In this document: piece after piece, positions 1 through 9,200 of the stretch
Position numbering within the stretch: position 1 is the stretch's first letter
How the letters are laid out: each line of letters begins with the position of its first letter
DNA from: Saprospiraceae bacterium
GTDB lineage: Bacteria; Bacteroidota; Bacteroidia; Chitinophagales; Saprospiraceae
DNA length: 37,918 nt
Direction of reading: 5' to 3'
Assembly (NCBI GenBank): GCA_020630955.1
Contig: JAHDIE010000037.1
Location: 1-37,918, forward strand
Position numbers and translations under genes: made by a program
Notes under the pieces: generated by a model
The model's input: the letters and a program-made list of their open reading frames with translations, nothing else
Database searches by the model: none
What the model was told of the DNA's origin: nothing

Positions 1-3000
1 CTCCGCCATCACAATCTAGCGTTGCTAAATTCGCATCTGGATTCGTCGATAAGTATGCACAGATATCTAAACCTTCTGCTGCTGCATTATCACAGTTGTA
101 ATCATCGTTGTCATCGTTCGGATTAGTCGGCGTATAACCGGTATCAGGGGTAAGCTCTCCTGTCACTGGGTCAACCACTCCACCGCCTGGGCCAAAGCAC
201 TCAGTCAAATTATCAACGCCTCCTACATCACAATCTAGTGTTGCTAAATTAGCATCTGGATTCGTCGATAAGTAGGCACAGATGTCTAAACCTACAGCCG
301 CTGCACTTACACAATCATAATCATCATTATCATTGGTTGGGTCATCTCCATTGGCACATTCCGTTGCATTGTCAGCACCACCACCATCACAATCTAAGCT
401 GCCAAAAATATCAAGATTTGCGCAAACATAAGCCCCCGTTAGTCCATCATCATCACATGGATTTAAAGGGTCATCACCTGGCTCATCCCCAGTGCCAGGA
501 ATCAAATCTGGCCCAAGACACTCAATTTCATTATTGACTCCCCCTCCGTCACAATCAACACCGTAAAATATACTCGATGTAATATCACCAGCTGTATATG
601 CTGCCTCAAGACTTGCACAAATATCTGCACCTGTTAACCCTGGTAGAATACATGGATCATCATCTCCAATCACCAATGGATCAGTTCCTAACTCATCCCC
701 TGTTCCAGGAATCAAGTCGGGACCTAAACACTCTATTTCATTTTGAATACCACCATTATCACAATCTAAACCATAAAATACGCTCGTGGTAACATCACCT
801 GCAGTATAGGCAGCAACTAAACTTGCACAGATATCTGCACCAGTCAAATTCGGATCATCACATGGATCATAAGGACTTGTATTATTCATACATTCAGTAG
901 CATTATCATCACCTCCACCGTCGCAATCTAAAGTTGCTAGGGCACTACCCATTGTTGTAATAACAACACATGCTGCTGCGGCATCACAGGTAGTAGGATC
1001 TGTTATATCTAAGGTTACTACTTGTACAATAGTGGAGACATTACCTGAACAATCTGTCGCAGTCCAAGTGTTTGTTATTGAACTACAGTCACCTGTTTGA
1101 CTATAAACTACATTGATTGGTGTAGTACAATTATCAGTTGCTGTAATCCCTTGAGATCCAGGAACATCTTCAAGACATCCTACAGTAATTGCAGAAGGTA
1201 CAGCACTAAAAATAGGAATAGATGTGTCAGTTATGGTAATTGTTTGTACTTGATCTAAAGCAGCATTTCCGCAACCATCTACCAAACTCCATGTCCTTGT
1301 TATTGTACCAGTACCAGTACATATTCCCGGTGAAAAACTATCAGAATATGTTGCTTCATTTATTGAACAATTATCCGCTTCGTCCATCACGTCTCCTGTA
1401 ATGCTTGGATCTGCATTATAACTACAAACTCCATCCACATTAATCGTAATATTTGAGGGTGCTGAAAACGAAGGGGCTGTATTATCCTCCAATGTTACAA
1501 CAACATTACATGTTGAACTATTACCACAATTATCAGTTACCCTCATAGTGACCATCGTTGTAGGGTCAACACCTGCTGTACAAGCACCACCTGTAAACGG
1601 GCCAACTTCATCCATTGTAATAACCGCTCCTGCATCACAACTATCTGATGCCATGAAACCACCTGCTATAATAGCAGTATATAAATCCCCACTTGAAATA
1701 TCACAACTAACACTACTTCCAACATCAACGGTTATTGCTGGACAAAGCTCAATTTGAGGAGGAACAGTGTCTTGAACCATGACTGGAACAACACACATAT
1801 CAATTCTTCCACATGCATCAGTCAAAGTAAAAGTAACATTGGTTGTTGTTGATGTACCTGCATCACAATCAAATGTTGGTGCATTTCCTAAAGAATAATC
1901 ATGAGCAACCATTAATTCATTAGGTAGACTACAATCATCCATTGCTCCTAAACTTAAAACAAATAATTGAGTATTAGCCCAATCTAAAATTCTCTGATCC
2001 AAATTGTCACCACAATCAAAAACTTCAGATGTTACACAGGTCGGAAGAGTGGGTCCTGCATTATCAACAATGTAAATATCAACATCACAACTTAGTGCAA
2101 AACCACATTCATCTTCTACCGTAAAGGTAATCGTCAAAAGGTTTGGAGTAGCTGGACATGAGGTAATTGGTAAAACTCCTAAATAATTATTAGTAGCCAT
2201 GAGTGTTGTAGAAGAACACTGATCTGAAGAACCCGCAACAATCGCAGACATGGTTGTCGACAACCAAGCATCAATATCTGCTGACACATCACCAGAAGCG
2301 CAATCAAAAGCAATCGGCCCTGTTGGACATCCGCCAATGGTTGGAGGCATACTATCTTCTATTGTAAAGCTGGCCAAACAAACAGTGACATTACCAGCAT
2401 CATCCGTTGCAGAAAACTCATATAAAAATTGTCCAGAAGCACCACAACCTCCAAACACTTCAACTTGATTCGCAGCTGTTGTCACATTATTACAATTATC
2501 AGTTGCTGAAAACCCAGCTAGCCATGCAGATAAATCAGTGGAATTTCCTCCACCATCACATTCCACAACCATACTTATTGGACAGGCAGTAATTACTGGA
2601 GGTTCACAATCCTCAATTAAAACATTATAGCTACAAGATACAGAGCTTGGTGTAGGAGGTGTATCTGCTCCAATGTAACCAAAAGTATATTCAATGGTAT
2701 GACTGCCCAAACTTAATAATTCCATATTTTCTGATATCTGCCCTACAATAGAAGTTCCTCCGTCAATACTATATGACAATTGCCAATCAGGCAAGCAGCT
2801 TAGTTGTGGCAAGGCATCTAAAGCAGGACCAGCCGTATAACTACATTGTCCGGGATCCGTACATAAAGTAAGATCTGGTGGACAACTTAGAGAAGGTTGT
2901 CCAGTCGAAACAAAGAAATAACATTGATTTGCAGTTGCAATGTTACCACATTGATCTGTCGCCTCCCAAGTCAATGTTGTTTTATTTCCTTCTTCAAGTA

Positions 3001-4633
3001 TTTGACCTGCATAAAAAGTTTCGATTGCTTGTGTACCAAACGCCCCTCCATTTCCAACTTGTTGGCCATTTACTTCAATTGTATAAAAACCATTTCCATA
3101 TGCACAACAAATACCATCTCCATAAGAATCATTTATGGTAAATGTATAATCCAATCCTGCAGTAACTACATATGAATAGGTATAAGTTTGATTATTATCA
3201 TTATTTGGATTACTACTAGAATAAGAAACCAAAGCCTGAATTACCATTCCATTCTCGTCAACAAGGTCCCAAGTAGTTTCAGATGCATAATCATCCAAAG
3301 CAATGGTTATATCAATGATTGTTGGAGGAGGAGGAGCTTGATTATCAATATTCGTTAACTCAATAGAGACAGGTCCATTACAACCATCTATCGAAGTAGG
3401 TGGACTTGGATTTAATGTTGGAAAACAGCCTGTTGTTCCTGTAACTGTCACATCTGCTAAAGGTCCTAGGCTAGGAGGACTTAAATCATCTATCGTTATA
3501 TTTTGAACACAATTAACAGGTCCATTTCCACATTCATCATCAGCAATAAAAGTTCTTTGCAAAGTAATGGTGCAATTATCTTGGGAGATTAGTGCATCTG
3601 AATAAGTCAAACTAGTAAGGTTACAATTTTCAGAAATAGATGCTCCAGCCAATGCTTCAAAAGTTACTTCAGTAATTGGAACAGGGCTTGTACTAAATGG
3701 TAGGGCAGGTGTGGCAGTTGACAGATCTGATAAACTACAACCGTCCACGACTAGATCTGAAGGGCAAGTAATTAATGGAGATTGATTATCAATTGCTGCT
3801 GTCACTTGCTGCGAGCATACTTCAGACCAAGGACCAAAAACGCCTGGAGATAGCTCAACGAAATTAGTAGCAGGATCAAGACTTAGTGCCCAAGTTCGAG
3901 TTACCGTATTACCAACACAGAAATCTAATGCACCAGAATCATTATAGCTAATATCCCAACATCCTTGCGTGGCATCACATGTTGCACAACCTGCACCTGA
4001 CATACTCAAGCTTCCTCCAAGCTGATTTACATAAATATCATATGCGGCTGGTCCACTTCCTGCAGAAAAATCAGGACTGGCCCCTGGGTCAGTACATTGC
4101 ACCGTAGCATCAGCTGGACAAGCACCAGATGGAGTACAGCAATTTATTGCAGATGCGATAAACCCTCCGTTATTTTCAGAACCTTGCTTGCATAAGACAA
4201 GATGTATTGGTGTTTCGGGTTCCACACAAATGGTAAAATCAATAAATTCATTCCCTTTTAAAGTTTGAAGAATCTCACATTGGGCATAACCAGGAAGACC
4301 TGCCCCTGCATGAATTGATCTTTTCCCATTACCTTCAGCAAAAATATTAACACACATTTCCATTGTACAACCGGTACTTGGATCCGCAGGCGGTGTCAAG
4401 TACAAATCAAAACAACTGGCATTATTGTAACCTTGATTTGAACAAGCAGTAGTATTTTGACCATTCGATAATGCATAACCGGTTACATAAGCTGACGACA
4501 ATCCAGAATACACAACTTGAATTTCTTGCACTGGCTTTTGAGCCGGAATAAAATCTATGGTTGGATCCTGAGATGCCAACTCTGAAAACACAAAAATTGA
4601 AATCAGTAAACTGATTAAATAAGAAAACCTCAT
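1..4633 (-). CDS. Giant secreted multidomain protein, HYR-like modules and DCDGGG repeats (partial, C-terminus outside window)
   Basis: The frame is open from an ATG at 4633 to the left edge, giving 1544 complete codons with no stop; the 3' end is missing. The first ~21 residues (MRFSYLISLLISIFVFSELA) form a Sec signal peptide. A cysteine-rich N-terminal part follows. Near residue 500 there is a DSYGDGICC motif typical of a beta-sandwich domain in Bacteroidota secreted proteins. About seven hyalin-like (HYR-like) modules of 80-100 residues come next (about 2900 down to 1000), each with a PPxIxxCP-type entry and a TDxCGN-type exit. From about 960 to the edge the protein switches to aspartate-rich repeats with LDCDGGGxDNxxEC and ADICAxL motifs, resembling thrombospondin type-3 or EF-hand-like calcium-binding repeats. 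The architecture suggests an adhesin or cell-surface structural protein. A type B T9SS sorting domain beyond the edge is inferred from the two related giants in this window, not seen. Confidence 0.9.
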   Translation of the reverse strand, partial: MRFSYLISLLISIFVFSELASQDPTIDFIPAQKPVQEIQVVYSGLSSAYVTGYALSNGQNTTACSNQGYNNASCFDLYLTPPADPSTGCTMEMCVNIFAEGNGKRSIHAGAGLPGYAQCEILQTLKGNEFIDFTICVEPETPIHLVLCKQGSENNGGFIASAINCCTPSGACPADATVQCTDPGASPDFSAGSGPAAYDIYVNQLGGSLSMSGAGCATCDATQGCWDISYNDSGALDFCVGNTVTRTWALSLDPATNFVELSPGVFGPWSEVCSQQVTAAIDNQSPLITCPSDLVVDGCSLSDLSTATPALPFSTSPVPITEVTFEALAGASISENCNLTSLTYSDALISQDNCTITLQRTFIADDECGNGPVNCVQNITIDDLSPPSLGPLADVTVTGTTGCFPTLNPSPPTSIDGCNGPVSIELTNIDNQAPPPPTIIDITIALDDYASETTWDLVDENGMVIQALVSYSSSNPNNDNNQTYTYSYVVTAGLDYTFTINDSYGDGICCAYGNGFYTIEVNGQQVGNGGAFGTQAIETFYAGQILEEGNKTTLTWEATDQCGNIATANQCYFFVSTGQPSLSCPPDLTLCTDPGQCSYTAGPALDALPQLSCLPDWQLSYSIDGGTSIVGQISENMELLSLGSHTIEYTFGYIGADTPPTPSSVSCSYNVLIEDCEPPVITACPISMVVECDGGGNSTDLSAWLAGFSATDNCNNVTTAANQVEVFGGCGASGQFLYEFSATDDAGNVTVCLASFTIEDSMPPTIGGCPTGPIAFDCASGDVSADIDAWLSTTMSAIVAGSSDQCSSTTLMATNNYLGVLPITSCPATPNLLTITFTVEDECGFALSCDVDIYIVDNAGPTLPTCVTSEVFDCGDNLDQRILDWANTQLFVLSLGAMDDCSLPNELMVAHDYSLGNAPTFDCDAGTSTTTNVTFTLTDACGRIDMCVVPVMVQDTVPPQIELCPAITVDVGSSVSCDISSGDLYTAIIAGGFMASDSCDAGAVITMDEVGPFTGGACTAGVDPTTMVTMRVTDNCGNSSTCNVVVTLEDNTAPSFSAPSNITINVDGVCSYNADPSITGDVMDEADNCSINEATYSDSFSPGICTGTGTITRTWSLVDGCGNAALDQVQTITITDTSIPIFSAVPSAITVGCLEDVPGSQGITATDNCTTPINVVYSQTGDCSSITNTWTATDCSGNVSTIVQVVTLDITDPTTCDAAAACVVITTMGSALATLDCDGGGDDNATECMNNTSPYDPCDDPNLTGADICASLVAAYTAGDVTTSVFYGLDCDNGGIQNEIECLGPDLIPGTGDELGTDPLVIGDDDPCILPGLTGADICASLEAAYTAGDITSSIFYGVDCDGGGVNNEIECLGPDLIPGTGDEPGDDPLNPCDDDGLTGAYVCANLDIFGSLDCDGGGADNATECANGDDPTNDNDDYDCVSAAAVGLDICAYLSTNPDANLATLDCDVGGVDNLTECFGPGGGVVDPVTGELTPDTGYTPTNPNDDNDDYNCDNAAAEGLDICAYLSTNPDANLATLDCDGG
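12..305 (-). repeat. Near-identical 75-bp direct repeat (219-bp period) inside the giant gene
   Basis: Positions 12-86 and 231-305 are 75-bp copies that differ at 7 positions by my count and lie exactly 219 bp (73 codons) apart, so the period is in frame. Read on the minus strand each encodes the peptide GLDICAYLSTNPDANLATLD within a calcium-binding-type repeat. This is protein-coding repetition, not a CRISPR array. Confidence 0.9.
479..809 (-). repeat. Second direct repeat pair (210-bp period) inside the giant gene
   Basis: Positions 479-599 and 689-809 are diverged copies 210 bp (70 codons) apart. Both encode ECLGPDLIPGTGDE on one side and YTAGD(I/V)T with FYG(V/L)DCD on the other. Together with the 12-305 pair they show that this end of the protein grew by in-frame duplication of 70- and 73-residue units. 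Confidence 0.85.
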
Positions 4634-5105
4634 CTGATGACTAATTGATTAGATAATTTTTACCTAAAATTTGATATAGCGTTGTTACCAACCTTTAGGG
4701 TTGTAAAACTTTAAACTGTGGGGATGTACCGGCTTTTGGGTAAGCAGTACATTAGGTTTTGTTAGAATTTAAGTACCAATTTATCTTTGATACTTAGGTA
4801 TAATCGATCTTTGGATTTCAATCTTTGGTTAAATCGGCAGGGTTACCAAAAACGTCTCTCAACGTTAATTAGAACAAATATAATTATATTATAAAAACTT
4901 ATTATATATAAGGTGCTCTATTTAAGAATATAGTATATATAAATATATATAAATGTTTTAATCATTATTAATCTGATATTTATATATTTATATTATCATA
5001 ATATATTTAGTATTTTATGAGCTCTAGCCATTAATTATCTCTACAACATAAAAAGGGCGCTTCATTTGTTATGAAACACCCTTATACTATAACTTTAATT
5101 AGTTC
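4634..5105. other. AT-rich intergenic gap
   Basis: No gene is visible in these 472 bp. The left part is the 5' region of the giant gene that starts at 4633, and it holds a broken inverted repeat at 4724-4752 (ATGTAC and GTACAT arms with an inner CTT/AAG). A minus-strand TATATTTG promoter-like element lies at 4875-4882 but has no -33 partner. About 4865-5030 is almost pure A/T with many TATATA runs. The right end carries the terminator at 5050-5082. I saw no tRNA and no DnaA boxes. Confidence 0.7.
5050..5082 (-). terminator. Intrinsic terminator after the small acidic exported protein gene
   Basis: Read on the minus strand, AGGGTGTTTCAT pairs with ATGAAGCGCCCT through a 5-nt loop: 12 bp including two G-U pairs, followed by TTTTATG. 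It sits 23 bp past the stop codon at 5106. The pairing is complete only on the minus strand, since the plus strand would have A-C mismatches, which fixes its direction. Confidence 0.8.
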
Positions 5106-5495
5106 CTAAATTTTTTGTATCTTTTTATTACAAATAATATCTTCTATCTCCTCGCCAAATTCCTCAATACTCTCCTCTAATTCTTCCATCAGATCATCTA
5201 ATTTACTAGAATCAAATTCCTTAATCCGTTCTAACCCTTCCCTAATTCCTTCTTCAACTTTGTCGATAGTCTCCTCACTAGGTGTTATATCTTCAACAAT
5301 CTTTGGAAGTCTCTCATCAAAAAAATATTCAAAATCAAAAGATTCCACCGCATTTTCTATTTTTTCTACAGCCTCATAGATTGCCTCTTCTATGGTTGTC
5401 TCATCACTTTTAGGTTCTACGTCAAACTGACCAAAACCAGCTCCAATTGTGAAAATCAATAAAATAGTCGTAAAAAATAATTGTTTCATTTGCAT
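5106..5495 (-). CDS. Small acidic exported protein of unknown function
   Basis: This 129-residue protein begins with a Sec signal peptide (MQMKQLFFTTILLIFTIGAG, cleaved probably after GFGQ). The remainder is very acidic and predicted to be mostly helical: heptad-like Glu, Ile and Leu stretches (EEAIYEAVEKIENAVESF, LMEELEESIEEFGEEIEDI) that could form a coiled coil. One cysteine lies near the C-terminus. I recognise no family. Two ATG starts are possible (residues 1 and 3) and both keep the signal peptide. The gene begins 5 bp after the stop of 5501-6157 and has a strong terminator downstream, so the two form a short operon. A periplasmic helper of the membrane-anchored partner is possible but not shown. 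Confidence 0.75.
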   Translation of the reverse strand: MQMKQLFFTTILLIFTIGAGFGQFDVEPKSDETTIEEAIYEAVEKIENAVESFDFEYFFDERLPKIVEDITPSEETIDKVEEGIREGLERIKEFDSSKLDDLMEELEESIEEFGEEIEDIICNKKIQKI

Positions 5496-5500
5496 AAATT

Positions 5501-6157
5501 TTATTCGCGTATTAATGAATCATACATAGTTATTGCCAACACTAAATTTCGCTCATGTTCATCAAGATCTTTTAGTTCAAGATAAGCACGCGTATTATCG
5601 GTTATTTTTTCATTTTCAGGATCTAACAATGATCCAACTTTATTATTCCCAATTTTTAGATCTCGATAATCATCATTAGTCTTAAAATCTAGCTCTGCAA
5701 TTTTATTTCCTTGTTTATCGTAAAGCTCTCCACTAGAATCTATGATACCTTGATTAAAACCATTTATACTCAAATGCACACCTTCTTTTTTTTCTTCGAA
5801 TTCAAAAAGACCATTCGCAGTGTTGGCAACAAGCAAAGATTTTCCTCGCCCATAGTTTCGATATCCATAAGAAACGAGAGGTTCTTCAAATATTGACATC
5901 ATCAATCCTTTTTCGGTATAGTACATACCCTTTGTTATTCTTGATGATTTTAATTTTGAAGAAAGTAAAGAGAGTTCTTCTTTTGTGAGAGGCGCTAATT
6001 GTTGGGTGATTTCTTTTGCAAGTTGTTTCAGCTCAGCTTTGTCTTTAGCAACTTTAGATCTTGATCCACCTACATTAAATAAAAACTGATAGATCTGAAA
6101 TACAATAAATCCAAATCCACCCAATACGACCATGGCAATAATAAGATTCCTAATCAC
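5501..6157 (-). CDS. Membrane-anchored protein of unknown function
   Basis: The protein has 218 residues if the GTG at 6157 is used, or 210 from the ATG at 6133. One N-terminal transmembrane segment (about residues 4-26, IIAMVVLGGFGFIVFQIYQF) is followed by a soluble domain that starts with a lysine- and glutamate-rich helix (about 33-70) and continues as a beta-rich region with a NGxFEFEEKKEG stretch and SSGELYDKQGN hairpins. I do not recognise the family. The minus-strand element TAAATTTG at 6172-6179 could be the -7 box. It would put transcription start only a few bases before the GTG, so the ATG at 6133 is also plausible. It is first gene of a two-gene operon with 5106-5495. Confidence 0.75.
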   Translation of the reverse strand: MIRNLIIAMVVLGGFGFIVFQIYQFLFNVGGSRSKVAKDKAELKQLAKEITQQLAPLTKEELSLLSSKLKSSRITKGMYYTEKGLMMSIFEEPLVSYGYRNYGRGKSLLVANTANGLFEFEEKKEGVHLSINGFNQGIIDSSGELYDKQGNKIAELDFKTNDDYRDLKIGNNKVGSLLDPENEKITDNTRAYLELKDLDEHERNLVLAITMYDSLIRE

Positions 6158-6203
6158 ATTAAGTATTTCTGCAAATTTAATATAGAATCTAAGATTGAAT
6201 GGA

Positions 6204-6255
6204 GATTTCTAAAAATTAAGAAATCTTTAATAATGCATCTTGCATTCATGAATGC
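6204..6255 (-). terminator. Possible weak terminator region after the 1758-residue T9SS protein
   Basis: Just past the stop at 6256 lies a perfect 14-bp palindrome, GCATTCATGAATGC (6242-6255). Further on, a 7-bp inverted repeat (GATTTCT at 6204-6210, AGAAATC at 6219-6225) has an A/T-rich loop. Neither is followed by a clean U-tract on the minus strand, so termination here is only a suggestion. Confidence 0.3.
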
Positions 6256-9200
6256 TTATTTCACTAATGTGACATCTCCAATAAAGAATTTTTGTTTCCC
6301 ATTTTTAAGAAGTGCTTCTACCCTATACATATAAACTCCTGTCGATGCTTCAACACCATCAAAATAGCCATCCCAACCTGATCCTACTTCACCAGGTCTA
6401 AAGTCTTGATTTCGAAAAACACGATTTCCCCATCGGTCAAAAATCTCAAATTGTGTAATCTTCTCAACTTGACGATCTCCATGAATTATAAATTCCGTAT
6501 TCTGTGACCCTGGTTCAAGACTGAATATATTAGGGAAATATAAATATATTTCTTCAGTCACATACACAGTTAAAGAACTGGAAACAACGCATCCATTTTC
6601 ATCAGTAACGATAATTTCATAGCTTGTCCTTGAATAAGGAAATATTGTTGTCGTTAATTCATTTGGTCTTGTATGTGTTTCGGGGTTTGACCACTCTATA
6701 TTAGCTATATCTTCGGGAAGAATATTTGTTATAGCCTGTATGGTTAATGAATCACCAAGATTAATTGTTTCCTCAGCAGAAGTATTTAAATCCAAGCTGA
6801 GAACATATGGATCTATCAAGCTTATCAAAGTATCAAATGAACATCCTTCTGCATTTCTTATCGAAATTTCAAATTCTCCACCTACCTGATTATCCAAAAT
6901 ATTACCATCTGGAGATTGAACTCCATTAAAGAAGTACTCCAAGCCAGTTCCTTCCGTTTCTACATCCTGAATAACTATTATTCCATTTTCATCCAAATAA
7001 CAAAGTGGATCGTCAGAAAAAATATCTACCGATTTAATAAGATTCGGATCTTTAGTAATTTGAACAGTATCGTAAGTTTCGCAATAATTAATATTATTGA
7101 CAACATGTAAAAGATAAATACCAGTATCTGTAATTATAGGATTTAGAATATTTTCGGTTAAAGCAACATTTGTTCCGTAATTGTACCAGGCTACTGTATA
7201 ATCATCTATGTCTTCAAATAAGCTTCCATTCAACATGTAGTTATCCTCATAACATTTGATGTAATCATCAGAACCTGCCTCTATTAGTGGTAAACCTTGA
7301 TCTTGTACTACAAATATGGAATCTAATTCAACACATCCATTTGCAAGATTGGACAATTGTAGATAATACATCCCACCTTCATCAACTTCCAACACCAAAT
7401 CCTGTTCTCCATTAAGTTCTTCAAAATCTTGTTGATACCATTGATTGACAATTACCGATTCATTTGAAGACATACTTGCATCTAAAGTAATGGTTGAGTT
7501 TAAACAATTTAAGGTATCTGGAAAATCAATCTCAACAAGCGGGTAATCTGCATTTTTATGAATCTCAAAATCAATATGTTGAATACAACCATTCCCCAAA
7601 TCCTGAACCTCTAAATCATATAATCCTATGCTAGTGACAATTAAAGAATCTTGAACCAAAGTATCTCCTTGCACAACCCAAGAGACTTTATAATTACTTA
7701 AATCTTCTAAAAGATTAATATTTATTTCTTCACTAAAACAGGTAAGCGTATCATTAGGAAAAATATCAATAGTCAAATTAGGTACTACGTCATCCCTCAA
7801 TACATTAGCTGCTGATAAATCCGAAACACATTTACGCAAAGTATCTATGACGCTAAGATAATATGTGCCTTCTTGGCTAGTAGTAAAATCTCCTGTCTCA
7901 TTGGATGTAACCAAATTATTGTTTTCATCAAACCAATCGTATCTAATGTTTGATGGATGCATTGTTGTGCCTTGCAAACTTACGCTAGGATCAAAACAAT
8001 TGATAATCAAATCTTCACCAGCATCGGCTACAGGAATAATATTTTCTTGAATCACTTCTAAAGTATCTTTTGAAACACATAAATTATCATGGTTTACAAA
8101 TATTTCAAATAATCCCAACTCATCTATTCCAGGACTTAATTCACTTGAAAACATTGAACCAGTCGCTAAATGAGTCCAACTATATTGACCTTCCAAGCTA
8201 AGGTTTATCTCCGGAAATTCAGGATCTCCTACACAATTTAAATTGAGGGTTTCTGTAATAATTTCTGTTGATTCAATGCATTCAGAACAAGCCATTAACA
8301 GAACAGTATAATCCTGAAGACAAGCTCCATTTTCTTCATCCATAACAAATACTGTCAATTCTTGTGATGAAGAAGTAACTCCAGGAATCTCTACCAATTC
8401 GTCATACAAAAATGGTCCTAAAGTATTTCCATCAATCTCTATAAAATAAGATGTCTTGCCTGTATTTATATTAGAAAAAATAAAAGACACCAAATAGATA
8501 TCATCCTCTGATATTGGCCCAGTGAAAGCATCATCACAAGCTATATTGTTAAATTCAACCAATTCGACTGCACATTGATTAGAGCAAGTATTAGGAACAT
8601 CAAATAAAAGTTCATAAAAACAATCGCTGCTCAAATCATCCTGAAAAATTAATACCCCTGGGTGATCATCTATATCAAATGGTCCAACACGCTGAACATC
8701 TGTGTAATTGCCGGTAAATTGCAAAGGACCATCTAGAATCCAACTGTCCGAAGCATTGACAGCTAAAACTTCAACATCCAAATAAAACTTATCATCAAAA
8801 GGGTTTTCTGGTGTATTGTTATCAAAACACTCTGAACCTACAATTTCAATATTGGTAATACCACACTGTGTAGAACAAGTCTCTAAATAACCCAATGTTA
8901 CACTTTCAGAGCACAACGGATCTAGTGTATCCACAAAGTCTAAAATATACCAGTTACCATTTACAGGAACAACAATATCCACCATTTGACCAAATGGATG
9001 TACACCAAAAGAATCCCCGGTTTGAGAATCTATAATTTCATAACTTGGAGAATTTGTAGTTGTTTCTAATAATACACTTACAACTTGAAAATCGTCAGTT
9101 GCATCGGAAGGAGTACCATTACCATCACAAACAAACTCCATTGACTCTATAGAAAATCCAGTTTGAACTTCTACAACTACCCATTCTTCGACGATACAAC

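Noticed and set aside
12-305. Direct repeats as a CRISPR array or transposon ends
   Set aside because: The period is a multiple of three and the copies translate in frame within a continuous coding frame. There are no unique spacers of constant length.
337-792. Histidine-rich plus-strand reading frames
   Set aside because: They are the antisense of the Asp/Gly/Asn-rich calcium-type repeats of the minus-strand giant gene (GAT/GGT/AAT codons read as His-rich in reverse). They show no ribosome site or family.
4860-5030. Very AT-rich stretch as a replication origin
   Set aside because: No DnaA boxes or usual neighbours (dnaA, dnaN, gidA) were found; it is an intergenic A/T region between a giant gene and a small operon.
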